Assembly: GCF_900215485.1 (NCBI RefSeq)
Contig: NZ_OCMZ01000001.1
Coordinates: forward strand, 124,001-188,000
Direction: 5' to 3'
Source of the DNA: Nitrosovibrio sp. Nv4
Lineage (GTDB): Bacteria > Pseudomonadota > Gammaproteobacteria > Burkholderiales > Nitrosomonadaceae
DNA: 64,000 nucleotides
Below, piece after piece: positions 1-9,871 of this stretch. The notes beneath the pieces were generated by a model. The model made no database searches. It was given only the letters and a program-made list of their open reading frames with translations, and was not told the origin of the DNA. A program made the translations under genes and the position numbers. Numbering within the stretch: position 1 is the stretch's first letter; every line of letters begins with the position of its first letter.

Positions 1-647
1 CGAAACGCAGCAGCGCCATATTCCGCTATATCGAATTCATGACCCTGTCGGATAAGCGCGTCCTGCTCATCATTGTCACCCCGGAAGGAGATGTTCAGAA
101 CCGCGTCCTTTTTACCGACCGAACTTATAGCCAGACAGAGCTGACAGAAGCAGCCAACTTCATCAACAAGAATTATGCGGGTTGCGCCATTGATGAAATC
201 CGCGCCCGTCTTCAGGGCGAATTGAAACAATTACGTCATGACATGACCCATCTCATGACAGCAGCCATTGAGGCAGGAGGCGCTGCGATCAGGGAGAATA
301 GTGAAGCCATGGTCGTGGCCGGCGAGCGCAAACTGCTTGATGTGCATGATTTGTCGAGCAACATGGCCAGCCTGAAGAAATTGTTTGATCTGTTCGAGCG
401 CAAAACTGCGTTGCTGCAGTTGCTGGAATTCAGCGGCAAAGCTGAAGGCGTGCAAATATTCATCGGCGGCGAGTCCGATATGGTGACGCTGGATGAGTTC
501 AGCGTTGTTACGGCGCCTTATGAGGTTGATGGAAAAGTGGTCGGTACCGTCGCCGTAATCGGCCCAACACGCATGGCTTACGAACGCGTCATTCCGATTG
601 TGGACGTGACAGCCAGATTGCTCTCCAGTGCATTGTCGCATCATTAA
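1..647 (+). CDS. hrcA: Heat-inducible transcription repressor HrcA (C-terminal part, cut by window start)
   Basis: HrcA represses chaperone operons by binding CIRCE elements and is itself stabilised by GroEL. The reading frame is already open at position 3, upstream of the internal ATG at 39, and reads [12 protein letters not shown] into that ATG, so the true start lies outside the window. The visible ~215 residues match the family's C-terminal half: the [15 protein letters not shown] segment, the GAF-like dimerisation region with IGGES, and the closing motif [16 protein letters not shown]. The N-terminal winged helix (about 120 residues) is missing only because of the window edge. It lies 206 bp before hemH on the same strand. 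Identity is secure from these motifs. Confidence 0.93.
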   Translation, partial: KRSSAIFRYIEFMTLSDKRVLLIIVTPEGDVQNRVLFTDRTYSQTELTEAANFINKNYAGCAIDEIRARLQGELKQLRHDMTHLMTAAIEAGGAAIRENSEAMVVAGERKLLDVHDLSSNMASLKKLFDLFERKTALLQLLEFSGKAEGVQIFIGGESDMVTLDEFSVVTAPYEVDGKVVGTVAVIGPTRMAYERVIPIVDVTARLLSSALSHH

Positions 648-853
648 CCATTCCTTTCTGTAAAAGGTAACAGGTAACAGGAATTGGCAGGCCTGCCTCC
701 TGAGCCTCCATCTGAATCAAGCCTCCATGTGATTCGAATCATTATCAGGGACTGGGACTAGGAGCCAGGAGAGGCGAAAATAGAATACATGGCACGCAGG
801 CGCAGAAGACGAAACCAGCGTACTTATCGTTTTCCTGAGGGAACTGAAATAAC

Positions 854-1945
854 TTGATCTCCTCCGAACCGGCTTACCAACATGGGGCGCAAAGCCAGAC
901 AGGCATATTGCTGATCAATCTGGGTACGCCTGACGCCCCAACCGCCCAAGCGCTGCGCCCTTATCTGAAACAGTTCCTGAGCAATCCCCGAGTGATCGAG
1001 ATTTCGCCATGGGTGTGGTGGCCGATTCTGAACGGCATCATTCTGAATACTCGACCGAAAAAATCAGCGGAAAAGTACGCACAGGTCTGGACGCCGGAGG
1101 GTTCCCCGCTGAAAGTCCATACCGCGCGTCAAACCCAGCTACTAAGAGATGTTCTGGCAGAACGCGTTCAACCTGCACGACCGATGGTGGAATACGCCAT
1201 GAGCATCGGCAATCCTTCCATCGCAGAGGTGCTGTGGGAAATGAAAAACCGTGGTTGTGAGCGCATTCTGGTGCTGCCGCTCTACCCCCAGTACGCGGCC
1301 AGCAGCACTGCGGCGGCATTCGATGGGGTATTTGCGCAACTGGGCAAGATGCGCAACACTCCCGCCATACGCACCGTGAAGCACTATCATGACCATCCCG
1401 GTTATATTGCCGCTCTGGCACAAAATGTACGCGATTACTGGGCTAAAAACGGTCGTCCCGACAGACTTGTGATGAGTTTTCACGGCGTGCCGCGCGTTAA
1501 CCTGGATAAAGGTGATCCTTATCATTGCGAATGCCAGAAAACTGGCCGGCTGCTGGCCGAGGCGCTGGAACTGAATGCAAGCGAGTACCAGATTTGTTTT
1601 CAATCCCGTTTCGGGCGGGCCGAATGGCTGAGCCCGTATACCGCCGTTACGCTGGAGCAGCTCGGCAAGACAAATACCCGGAGGGTCGACGTCGTCTGTC
1701 CCGGTTTTGTTTCCGATTGCCTTGAGACCCTGGAGGAGATCGCCATGGAAGGCAAAGCCATTTTCATCCAGGCTGGGGGTCAGGAGTTTCATTACATCCC
1801 CTGCCTCAATGAGCGCGACGACTGGATACAGACCCTGGCCGATATCGCTCTCACCAATTTACAAGGATGGCTGGGGCTGGAGCATTCGGGCGAGAACAGG
1901 GCCGGGTCGCGGGAGCGGGCGCTAGGGCTGGGGGCCCGGGATTAG
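854..1945 (+). CDS. hemH: Ferrochelatase
   Basis: Inserts Fe2+ into protoporphyrin IX, the last step of haem synthesis; especially important in a haem-rich ammonia oxidiser (inference). The 363-residue product starts [11 protein letters not shown] near residue 20. It carries the catalytic histidine in SFHGVP (about H210), the [13 protein letters not shown] segment, and the acidic metal-site region [12 protein letters not shown] (about E311). The start chosen is TTG at 854, because no ATG fits the conserved N-terminus; a purine-rich GAGGGA lies about 13 bp upstream. The last ~20 residues (from about [10 protein letters not shown]) are low-complexity Arg/Gly and look like an unconserved tail. 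It is convergent with the DedA gene. Confidence 0.95.
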   Translation: MISSEPAYQHGAQSQTGILLINLGTPDAPTAQALRPYLKQFLSNPRVIEISPWVWWPILNGIILNTRPKKSAEKYAQVWTPEGSPLKVHTARQTQLLRDVLAERVQPARPMVEYAMSIGNPSIAEVLWEMKNRGCERILVLPLYPQYAASSTAAAFDGVFAQLGKMRNTPAIRTVKHYHDHPGYIAALAQNVRDYWAKNGRPDRLVMSFHGVPRVNLDKGDPYHCECQKTGRLLAEALELNASEYQICFQSRFGRAEWLSPYTAVTLEQLGKTNTRRVDVVCPGFVSDCLETLEEIAMEGKAIFIQAGGQEFHYIPCLNERDDWIQTLADIALTNLQGWLGLEHSGENRAGSRERALGLGARD

Positions 1946-2017
1946 CGAGGACTAGCCAAGGAACAGGCAGGGTTAAAAAATGCGCTCAATCCCTGTTCGC
2001 TACGGCTGCGGCTACCG

Positions 2018-2689
2018 CTACGGCCCTTTTATCGGCGCCTGCGATGCCGCACGATTTCCAAGCCAGTTGCGTATGAATTGAATAATGCCCGGAAGAACGG
2101 AAATGATGATTATGCCGAAAATGAAATAGGTCAGATTGTTTTTGACGACCGGCACATTGCCAAAGAAAAAGCCGCCGAATACAAAAAAGCTGATCCAGAA
2201 AATACTGCCAAACGCGCTGTAAGCCAGGAAATAAGGGTAGACCATGCGGCCGATACCAGCAACGAAGGGGGCGAAGGTGCGAATAATGGGCAGAAAACGG
2301 GCAAAGATAATTGTTTTTCCGCCATGCCTTGCATAAAACTGGTTGGTTTTTTCCAGATGAGCGCGATTCAATAAAGGCGAGTCTGTCCGAGTAAACATTC
2401 TGGGCCCGAAATATCGCCCTATCCAGTAATTGGTATTGTCGCCGCAAACTGCGGCAAGCATGAGCAGCATCGCCAGCAGCTGAACATCCATTGCGCCGGT
2501 CGCGGCTATCGCACCCGCCACGAACAGCAATGAATCTCCCGGCAGGAACGGCATCACCACTAGTCCGGTCTCACAGAAAATGATCAAAAACAGAATGAGA
2601 TAAACCCAGGTGCCGTAATTCTGAACCAGCCAGATGAGATGCCGATCCAGGTGCAGAATGATATCGATGAATGTGGTGAGAAGTTCCAA
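2018..2689 (-). CDS. DedA/VTT-domain membrane protein
   Basis: A polytopic inner-membrane protein of the DedA (SNARE-associated/VTT) family; members act in lipid scrambling, undecaprenyl-phosphate recycling and proton-motive-force homeostasis. The 223-residue sequence has the family hallmarks in order: a re-entrant segment with FCETGLVVMPFLPGDSLLF (about residues 38-56), the GRYFGPRMF link, the FARFLPIIRTFAPFVAG motif (about 128-144) and two C-terminal hydrophobic helices. The start appears to be TTG at 2689; no suitable ATG lies upstream. It is convergent with hemH and lies upstream of, but on the same strand as, nothing obvious. Substrate specificity cannot be assigned. Confidence 0.9.
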   Translation of the reverse strand: MELLTTFIDIILHLDRHLIWLVQNYGTWVYLILFLIIFCETGLVVMPFLPGDSLLFVAGAIAATGAMDVQLLAMLLMLAAVCGDNTNYWIGRYFGPRMFTRTDSPLLNRAHLEKTNQFYARHGGKTIIFARFLPIIRTFAPFVAGIGRMVYPYFLAYSAFGSIFWISFFVFGGFFFGNVPVVKNNLTYFIFGIIIISVLPGIIQFIRNWLGNRAASQAPIKGP

Positions 2690-2741
2690 AACAACCCTTA
2701 AAGAGGACGAGGAAGACGCTGTTTAGATCCGGGTGGGGAAA

Positions 2742-3674
2742 TCAAGGCACTATTTCCGCTCCCTCCTTCTTTTCAGGTTTCACAATATCCTCGCGCGAAA
2801 CTCCCAGCAGCATGAGGAGAGGGCTTGCCACCAGCACGGAGGAATAAATACCAAAAAGGATGCCGATAGTAAGCGCCAGTGCGAAATAATGCAGTGCCTC
2901 GCCGCCAAAAAACAGCATGGAAACCACTACCATCTGCGTGCTGCCATGGGTGATGATGGTACGCGACATGGTGCGGGTAATTGCGTTGTTTATGACCTGC
3001 TCGACTGATGCCTTGCGCATTTTGCGGAAATTTTCCCGTATCCGGTCGAACACGACCACCGATTCATTTACCGAATAGCCAAGGATCGCGAGTATCGCGG
3101 CCAGCACGGTAAGTGAAAATTCCCACTGAAAGAACGCAAAGAAGCCAAGAATGATCACAACGTCATGCAAGTTGGCAATGATGCCGGAGACGCCGAATTT
3201 CCACTCGAAGCGCACCGCCAGATAAGCAACAATGCCGAGCGATACGATCAGTAGCGCCAACGCGCCATTTTCCACCAATTCCTTGCCCACTTGCGGCCCG
3301 ACAAATTCTACCCTGCGCGTCTCAACTGTTTTGTCTTCCTGACTCAGCGCTGCCATCACCGTCTCCGATAACCTGGCGCTGGATGTGTCCGGTTTGGCCG
3401 GAAGCCGTATCATCACATCCCTCGATGTCCCGAAGTTCTGCACGCTTGCATCCGGCATGCCCAGTTTGATGAGTGTGTCTCGTATCTTGTTGATATTCGC
3501 CGGCTCGGCATAGCTGACCTCCATTACCGTGCCGCCGGTAAAGTCCACCCCTAGATTCAGTCCCTTGGTGACAAGGAAAAATACCGCGAGGATAAAAGTC
3601 AGCAGGGATATGGTGGTGGTATATTTTCCCCAGCTCATGAAGGGGATGTCGCGCTTGATTCTGAAAAATTCCAT
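2742..3674 (-). CDS. secF: Protein translocase subunit SecF
   Basis: SecF pairs with SecD and uses the proton gradient to pull exported proteins across the inner membrane after SecA/SecYEG action. The 310-residue protein has one N-terminal transmembrane helix (about 17-36), the LGVDFTGGTVMEVS motif (about 41-54), a periplasmic domain, and five C-terminal helices containing GYSVNESVVVFDRIRENF and the TRT(M)SRTIITHGST stretch. The length is normal for SecF. It is last in the leftward queA-tgt-yajC-secD-secF cluster and 93 bp after secD, as in many proteobacteria. Confidence 0.97.
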   Translation of the reverse strand: MEFFRIKRDIPFMSWGKYTTTISLLTFILAVFFLVTKGLNLGVDFTGGTVMEVSYAEPANINKIRDTLIKLGMPDASVQNFGTSRDVMIRLPAKPDTSSARLSETVMAALSQEDKTVETRRVEFVGPQVGKELVENGALALLIVSLGIVAYLAVRFEWKFGVSGIIANLHDVVIILGFFAFFQWEFSLTVLAAILAILGYSVNESVVVFDRIRENFRKMRKASVEQVINNAITRTMSRTIITHGSTQMVVVSMLFFGGEALHYFALALTIGILFGIYSSVLVASPLLMLLGVSREDIVKPEKKEGAEIVP

Positions 3675-3767
3675 GCTGACCCTTTATTTTCTACTTATTT
3701 CCTGCTTACGCTTATTTCCTGCTATCCGCAATGGAGGCAAACCGGTCCGGCTCCGTCCATCCTGACG

Positions 3768-5612
3768 TCACCGTTTTTCGCTCGCCGGCTTCCATACTTG
3801 CCCGATGGGAATACGCTCCAGTTTGCGGCGATTGCCGTATATCAGATTTACCGCTCCGCGCGAAACCATGACCGCGCTGAATATTGAAGTCATAATACCC
3901 AAGCACAGCACCACGGCGAATCCCTTCACAGGGCCGCTACCAAACGCAAATAATGCGATACCCGCAATCAGGGTAGTAATATTGGAATCCAATATGGTGC
4001 CGAACGCTCGCTCATATCCCGCGTTAATCGCCGCCTGCGGCTGCATGCCCATCCGCAACTCATCACGGATACGTTCATTGATGAGCACGTTCGCATCGAT
4101 CGCCATGCCGAGGGTGAGTGCAATCGCCGCCATGCCCGGCAGCGTCAGCGTAGCCTGCAGAATCGAAAGAAGACCTACCAGCAGCAGCAGATTCACGGCC
4201 AGCGCCATCACGGAAATAAAGCCAAACACCGAATAATAAATGGTCATGAAAACGGCAATCGCGGCAAAACCCCATAGCGTAGAATTGAATCCACGGGCAA
4301 TGTTGTCCGCGCCCAGACTTGGGCCCACTGTACGCTCCTCGATGATATCCATGGGCGCAGCCAATGCGCCGGCGCGAAGTAATAGCGCAACATCGCGAGC
4401 TTCCTCCGTGGTCATGCTTCCGCTGATCTGCACCCGGCCGCCACCGATTTCCTCGCGGATTACCGGCGCGGTGATGACTTCGGCCTGATTTTTCTCGATC
4501 AGTAGAATTGCCATGCGCTTACCGACATTTTCTTTGGTCAACTGCCGAAATATGCGCGCCCCGTTGTTGTCGAGATTTAGATGCACCGCCGGCTGATTGT
4601 TGTTATCGAAACCGGCCTGAGCGTCATTGATGCGATCGCCCGTCAGCACCACCTGCTTTTTCACCAATATCGGGCCGCCGCCCCGCTCGGTGTAAAGCTC
4701 CGCGCCGAAGGGAATCTGCCCGCGCAATGCCGTGCTCACGTCGTGCTCTTCATCCACCATTCGGACTTCGAGCGTTGCGGTACGCCCGAGAATATCCTTG
4801 GCTTTGGCGGTATCCTGCACGCCGGGCAATTGCACAACCACACGGTCTACGCCAGCCTGCTGGATAATGGGTTCGGCCACCCCGAGTTCGTTCACACGGT
4901 TGCGCAGTGTCGTAATGTTTTGCTGTACGGCCGAGTCCTGTATGAGCTTCTCCGCTTCAGGCTTGAGCGTGGCTGTTAAATGAAACTCGCTGCCTATATT
5001 GTCTTCGCGTACATTTAAATCAGCGTAGGTCTTTTTTATTTCGGCTTCGGCCTGCGCGCGTGATTCGGCATTCCGAAACTTAACGATGATTTGTGAACCT
5101 CGCTTGTCGAGTCCCGCATAAGGAATCTTTTTTTCCCGCAGGCTGCCGCGTATATCGGCGCCAAAGCGGTCGAGGGCCTTGGAAATGGCGCCCTTCATGT
5201 CGACTTGCAACATGAAATGCACGCCGCCGCGCAGATCAAGCCCGAGATACATTGGCAGTGCGCCAATGCTGGTCAACCACCGGGGAGAGTTGGGAAGGAG
5301 ATTCAGCGCGACCATGTAGCCGTTGCCGAGCGCCGACTGAAGCGTATCCCTGGCATTGATCTGGGTGTCGGTGTCGGGAAAGCGCACTTTGATGCCGCCT
5401 TCTTCAAGAAACATCCCGTTGGTTGGGAGATTCGTCTTCTTCAGCGCATCTTCAACCCGCTGCAAGAGCGCCGTATCGGCCTTGGCCGTCGTGCGCAGCG
5501 GGGAAATCTGCACCGCCGGCGATTCGCCAAAAAAATTGGGGAGTGTATAGATGAGCCCGAGCAGTATCGAAACCGCGATAATCAGGTATTTCCAGGAAGG
5601 ATAGCGGTTCAT
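3768..5612 (-). CDS. secD: Protein translocase subunit SecD
   Basis: The larger subunit of the SecDF proton-driven translocation motor. The 614-residue protein begins with MNRYPSWKYLII and a transmembrane helix (about 8-28). It then has the GLDLRGGVHFMLQVD motif (about 124-138), a large periplasmic P1 domain containing RNRVNELGVAEPIIQQ, and a six-helix membrane domain with GMAIDANVLINERIRDEL near residue 510. The length is typical of proteobacterial SecD. It is preceded by yajC and followed by secF on the same strand. No frameshift or missing motif was seen. Confidence 0.97.
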   Translation of the reverse strand: MNRYPSWKYLIIAVSILLGLIYTLPNFFGESPAVQISPLRTTAKADTALLQRVEDALKKTNLPTNGMFLEEGGIKVRFPDTDTQINARDTLQSALGNGYMVALNLLPNSPRWLTSIGALPMYLGLDLRGGVHFMLQVDMKGAISKALDRFGADIRGSLREKKIPYAGLDKRGSQIIVKFRNAESRAQAEAEIKKTYADLNVREDNIGSEFHLTATLKPEAEKLIQDSAVQQNITTLRNRVNELGVAEPIIQQAGVDRVVVQLPGVQDTAKAKDILGRTATLEVRMVDEEHDVSTALRGQIPFGAELYTERGGGPILVKKQVVLTGDRINDAQAGFDNNNQPAVHLNLDNNGARIFRQLTKENVGKRMAILLIEKNQAEVITAPVIREEIGGGRVQISGSMTTEEARDVALLLRAGALAAPMDIIEERTVGPSLGADNIARGFNSTLWGFAAIAVFMTIYYSVFGFISVMALAVNLLLLVGLLSILQATLTLPGMAAIALTLGMAIDANVLINERIRDELRMGMQPQAAINAGYERAFGTILDSNITTLIAGIALFAFGSGPVKGFAVVLCLGIMTSIFSAVMVSRGAVNLIYGNRRKLERIPIGQVWKPASEKR

Positions 5613-5718
5613 GTTTTTGGAATAGAGAGGCAGAAAAAAGGGGTATAAGCAAGTTACGAGGGGCGTAAGAGATTTTGCCCCACCCTTCGCGCCTTGGCCT
5701 TCATCGGAGGTTCAATTA

Positions 5719-6054
5719 TTATTCTTTCTCGATGCTGTTCAATGTTCCTTTGGGCAGCAGCGTCTGAACCGCTGTCTTTTGCATGATGACTTGCACATTT
5801 TCCGCAATCTGGAGTATTACGTAATTGCCGGTAACCTTGACCACGCGTCCCAGTTCGCCAGCGGTGGTTGCCACCTCATCACCCTTTTGCAGCGCCTCTA
5901 TCATCATTTTCTGTTCTTTGGCCTTCTTCGCCTGGGGACGAATCAGCAGGAGGTAGAACACGACGAATATGCCAACCAGCGGCAGCAGGCTTAAAAAATC
6001 CGGACTTGCTTGGGCAGGAGCGGCGGCCTGAGCGAACGCTTCACTTATCAACAT
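5719..6054 (-). CDS. yajC: Sec translocon accessory protein YajC
   Basis: YajC is a small single-span inner-membrane protein that copurifies with SecDF. The 111-residue product has a short Ala-rich N-terminus, one transmembrane helix (about 20-40, containing LLPLVGIFVVFYLLLIRPQ) and the family signature RPQAKKAKE followed by a basic/acidic cytoplasmic domain with GDEVATTAGELGRV. It sits between tgt and secD on the same strand, which is the standard arrangement. Confidence 0.96.
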   Translation of the reverse strand: MLISEAFAQAAAPAQASPDFLSLLPLVGIFVVFYLLLIRPQAKKAKEQKMMIEALQKGDEVATTAGELGRVVKVTGNYVILQIAENVQVIMQKTAVQTLLPKGTLNSIEKE

Positions 6055-6091
6055 GGCATTTCTCCGGTGACAGTCTCAAAAAGAGGTGATT

Positions 6092-7204
<1,113 letters not shown>

Positions 7205-7305
7205 TCAAGCCACCGAAGGAAACGGTTTTATGAATGATATCGATGCTCATAGCGGCAATGACGTTTGTGCCGCTTGCTCGCCGGATGGTATAGGCGGATT
7301 CAAGT

Positions 7306-8358
7306 CTATGACTCCCTTTCGATCAGCATGGCATCGCCATAGCTGAAAAAACGATAGCGCTCGTCTATTGCATGTTGATAAGCCCGGCGGATATTTTCCA
7401 ATCCGCCGAACGCCGACACCAGCATCAGCAAGGTCGAGCGCGGTAAATGAAAATTGGTCAGCAAACGCTCCACCACACGAAAACGATAACCTGGCGTGAT
7501 AAAAATATCTGTCTCGCCACGACCGGCTTTTAATTCGTATCCGTCTTCGCCAGCTCCCTCGATCGTCGTTGCTGCGGCTTCCAGCGCTCGCAGCGACGTC
7601 GTACCGACTGCCAGTACTCGTCCCCCGACCGCTTTCGCATGCCTGATTGATTCGACCGTTTCAGCCGGCACATGGAAAATTTCCCTGTGCATCTTGTGAT
7701 CTGTAATGTTTTCCACCCGCACAGGCTGAAACGTACCCAACCCTACATGCAACGTTACGTGGCTGATCACCACGTCCATTCTGCGCAACGCCTCAAGCAT
7801 ATGCTCGTCGAAATGCAAGCCCGCTGTCGGCGCCGCTACCGCGCCTGTCTGTTTCGCATAAACCGTCTGGTAACGCGCTTCGTCCGCTTGTGTCGCGGGC
7901 CGCGAAATGTAAGGCGGCAGCGGGAGATTGCCGTAACGCTCCAATAAATCGATTACAGCGCTGTCGTGATCGAAGCGCAAGGTATAGAAAGCGTCCTTGC
8001 TATTCAATACCGTCACCTCGATCGCATCAGAGAGAAGAAGCTTCGAACCCGGCATCGGCGGGTGACTCGAGCGAATGATCGCCATCGCACGGTGCGCATC
8101 CAGGACGCGCTCCACCATGACCTCGACCTTGCCTCCACTGTCTTTTACGCCGCACAGGCGCGCCTTGATGACGCGCGTGTCGTTGAATACCATTACGTCA
8201 CCCGCGCGTAAATAGCCGGGCAGATCGGTGAACATCGCGCCCTGCAGCGTGCCCGTCGAACCTTCCAGATGCAGCATGCGGCTGCTGGCGCGCTGCTCGG
8301 GTGGAAACTGCGCGATAAGCTCAGGCGGTAGATGGAAATCGAAATCCTGAATTTTCAT
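7306..8358 (-). CDS. queA: S-adenosylmethionine:tRNA ribosyltransferase-isomerase
   Basis: Transfers and isomerises the ribosyl moiety of SAM onto preQ1-tRNA to make epoxyqueuosine. The 350-residue protein shows family motifs: FDFHLPPELIAQFP at the start, FNDTRVIKARLCG (about 57-69), APTAGLHFDE near residue 176-185, HVTLHVGLGTFQPV (about 199-212), and NFHLPRSTLLMLVSAF near the C-terminus. It is the first gene of the leftward tgt-yajC-secDF cluster. Its upstream side faces the tRNA-Leu promoter and the island boundary, so its own promoter must lie between 8358 and about 8455. Confidence 0.97.
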   Translation of the reverse strand: MKIQDFDFHLPPELIAQFPPEQRASSRMLHLEGSTGTLQGAMFTDLPGYLRAGDVMVFNDTRVIKARLCGVKDSGGKVEVMVERVLDAHRAMAIIRSSHPPMPGSKLLLSDAIEVTVLNSKDAFYTLRFDHDSAVIDLLERYGNLPLPPYISRPATQADEARYQTVYAKQTGAVAAPTAGLHFDEHMLEALRRMDVVISHVTLHVGLGTFQPVRVENITDHKMHREIFHVPAETVESIRHAKAVGGRVLAVGTTSLRALEAAATTIEGAGEDGYELKAGRGETDIFITPGYRFRVVERLLTNFHLPRSTLLMLVSAFGGLENIRRAYQHAIDERYRFFSYGDAMLIERES

Positions 8359-8399
8359 CGCGGGTATTATACCGATGCGCGCCGCATCCCTTGTGCAAG

Positions 8400-8428
8400 T
8401 TGCCGCGATTCAGGATTTCAGTAATAAT
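8400..8428 (+). promoter_or_regulatory. Candidate original promoter of the tRNA-Leu locus
   Basis: TTGCCG (8400-8405) and AATAAT (8423-8428) are separated by 17 bp, giving 4/6 and 5/6 matches to sigma-70 boxes, about 30 bp before the truncated tRNA-Leu copy. If this was the chromosomal tRNA promoter, the insertion has uncoupled it from the intact tRNA gene, and it now points into the island and the integrase remnant. This is a prediction from sequence only. Confidence 0.4.
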
Positions 8429-8454
8429 GCCCCTCCTGAAATGAAGTGGCAAAG

Positions 8455-8504
8455 CTTTGCCGGGATGGCGGAATTGGTAGACGCACGGGACTCAAAATCC
8501 CGCG
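8455..8504. repeat. Left 50-bp direct repeat of the island (attachment-site copy, 5' part of tRNA-Leu)
   Basis: These 50 bases are identical to 12391-12440. They comprise four bases of leader (CTTT) and the first 46 bases of tRNA-Leu through the anticodon stem-loop. After 8504 the sequences diverge, so this copy cannot form a tRNA. The arrangement is typical of site-specific integration into a tRNA gene by a tyrosine recombinase; the exact crossover point within the repeat cannot be told. Confidence 0.92.
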
Positions 8505-8590
8505 CTTACTATTAATAACATCATATCTATCAATAGCTTATAGCTTTCTTCTTATTGCTAATCACACCCCAATCACAATGGGGGTGTTAA

Positions 8591-9102
8591 ATGGCAACAG
8601 TTCGCAAAGTGTCTTCTGGTAAATGGTCTGTCCAGGTTAGACGCAAGGGGTTTACCCCAATATCCAAATCCTTCATCAATCAGAAAAACGCTTATAGCTG
8701 GATTCGTTCAGTCGAATCCGATATGGATAAAGGCATTCATACCGATTGTGCTGCCACGTCCGTTATAACGCTGACTGATGCCCTTATTCGATATCGAAAT
8801 GAAGTAACCCCATCTAAGAAAGGCCGTATTAGGGAAGCTGAACGTATCGCTGTTTGGTTGAAACATCCATTGGCTAAAAGATCGCTATCTTCTTTGAAGT
8901 CTACGGACTTCGTTAAACATAGGGATAGACGCTGTGCGCTTGTTGCCTCCAATACGGTGCGGCTAGAATTAGCTTTGGAGAGATTCCTACAAGAAACACC
9001 TAAACAAAGAACCTAGAATTGATACTAAGTATTGATGTTGTATTTATTTATTATTATATATAGATAATAGTAGGTACATTACTCAGATACATTCATACCT
9101 GA
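8591..9102 (+). pseudogene. Decayed tyrosine recombinase (integrase) with internal deletion
   Basis: An intact 141-residue frame (8591-9016) encodes the N-terminal part of a phage-type integrase: an arm-type DNA-binding start (ATVRKVSSGKWSVQVRRKGF) and a core-binding domain ending in SNTVRLELAL at about residue 129. It then shifts to unrelated residues and stops. The whole catalytic domain (R...HxxR...Y) is absent. About 85 bp on, at 9073-9102, a short frame reads GTLLRYIHT then stop, like the extreme C-terminus of such integrases around the catalytic tyrosine. This suggests an internal deletion of roughly 600 bp. The gene abuts the left repeat, the usual place for the integrase. It is almost certainly non-functional, so the island is probably stranded. 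Confidence 0.8.
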
Positions 9103-9121
9103 AGAACCGCATGGATATTAG

Positions 9122-9211
9122 ATGTTTGAAATTAACAGTTATATAGAACGAATAAATAAGCTGGTGTCTCAGCGCATTAAACGAACTGCTAGACGTTGGC
9201 TTTTTAACTGA
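9122..9211 (+). CDS. Possible 29-residue basic peptide
   Basis: ATG at 9122 opens a 29-codon frame ending TGA at 9211, with a basic C-terminus (RIKRTARRWLFN). It directly abuts the stop of the opposite-strand secreted protein gene. No convincing ribosome-binding site is visible and no family is recognised. It may be a chance frame or part of the decayed integrase region. Confidence 0.15.
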   Translation: MFEINSYIERINKLVSQRIKRTARRWLFN

Positions 9212-9622
9212 TTACTTCTTTCGAAGTTGCATGCTGTGAACCTCCACAGATTTCGTCGATGCGGTGTAAGAAATATATTTCAATGAACCATAGGGACTAA
9301 TCTGTTCATCATCATCGGAATTGGTGCCTGCCATAGGTCTAAACCACGCAGTAGCAAGAATGTCTTTCTTACCATCCAGCGTAAGTGACTTGGCAATACA
9401 TTCCCGCAGTGCTTTATCTGTTAATTTGTCGTCAGGACGTTTCGTAATAAACGTAACTTGGACGTTGTAGATATCGCCACCGCCAGATGCTTTATTTAAA
9501 TATTGTCTTTCTACTTCTGTCTTATAGCCGGGAATCTTCGCACAATTTAATTTCATTGTTGGCGCTTTAGCGAATGCGGTCGTAGCAAAAACAATAGCAA
9601 GAATTCCCAATAAGCTTTTCAT
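9212..9622 (-). CDS. Exported protein of unknown function (island cargo)
   Basis: A 136-residue protein if started at the second ATG (9622, MKSLLGILAIVFATTAFA), which gives a clean Sec signal peptide with an AFA|KA cleavage site; the upstream ATG at 9646 would add eight charged residues. The mature part has two cysteines (in LNCAKIPGY and LRECIAKS) that could form one disulfide, an IYNVQVTFITKRP beta-like stretch, and a C-terminal region rich in Ser/Tyr. I do not recognise a family. It is divergent from the KAP NTPase gene (249-bp shared upstream region), so linked regulation is possible. It lies between the integrase remnant and the NTPase. Confidence 0.65.
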   Translation of the reverse strand: MKSLLGILAIVFATTAFAKAPTMKLNCAKIPGYKTEVERQYLNKASGGGDIYNVQVTFITKRPDDKLTDKALRECIAKSLTLDGKKDILATAWFRPMAGTNSDDDEQISPYGSLKYISYTASTKSVEVHSMQLRKK

Positions 9623-9871
9623 AGAAGACCGTTTCTCAATTTGCATTCAGTGATTTTAAGGGGCTTTAAAGCATTTAATTCCATACGGGTATACTTACCC
9701 CCATTAGCCACCTGATTTAGATCGACTGTAGGGCTTCGTAGTGCGTTTGCGTGAGGCTAACACACCGTGCATATGCCGTTTATTTCCCTGCTCTACCTGA
9801 TGAGCTAGCCCACTGCTAGAATGATATCCGAATATCCCTATTTGGGAAAAACAATCATAGGAAAATTCTAA

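Noticed and set aside
9789-9806. tRNA-like D-arm (GCTC/GAGC around a GG loop) on the minus strand
   Set aside because: No anticodon stem or acceptor stem can be formed around it; it is too short to call a tRNA remnant.
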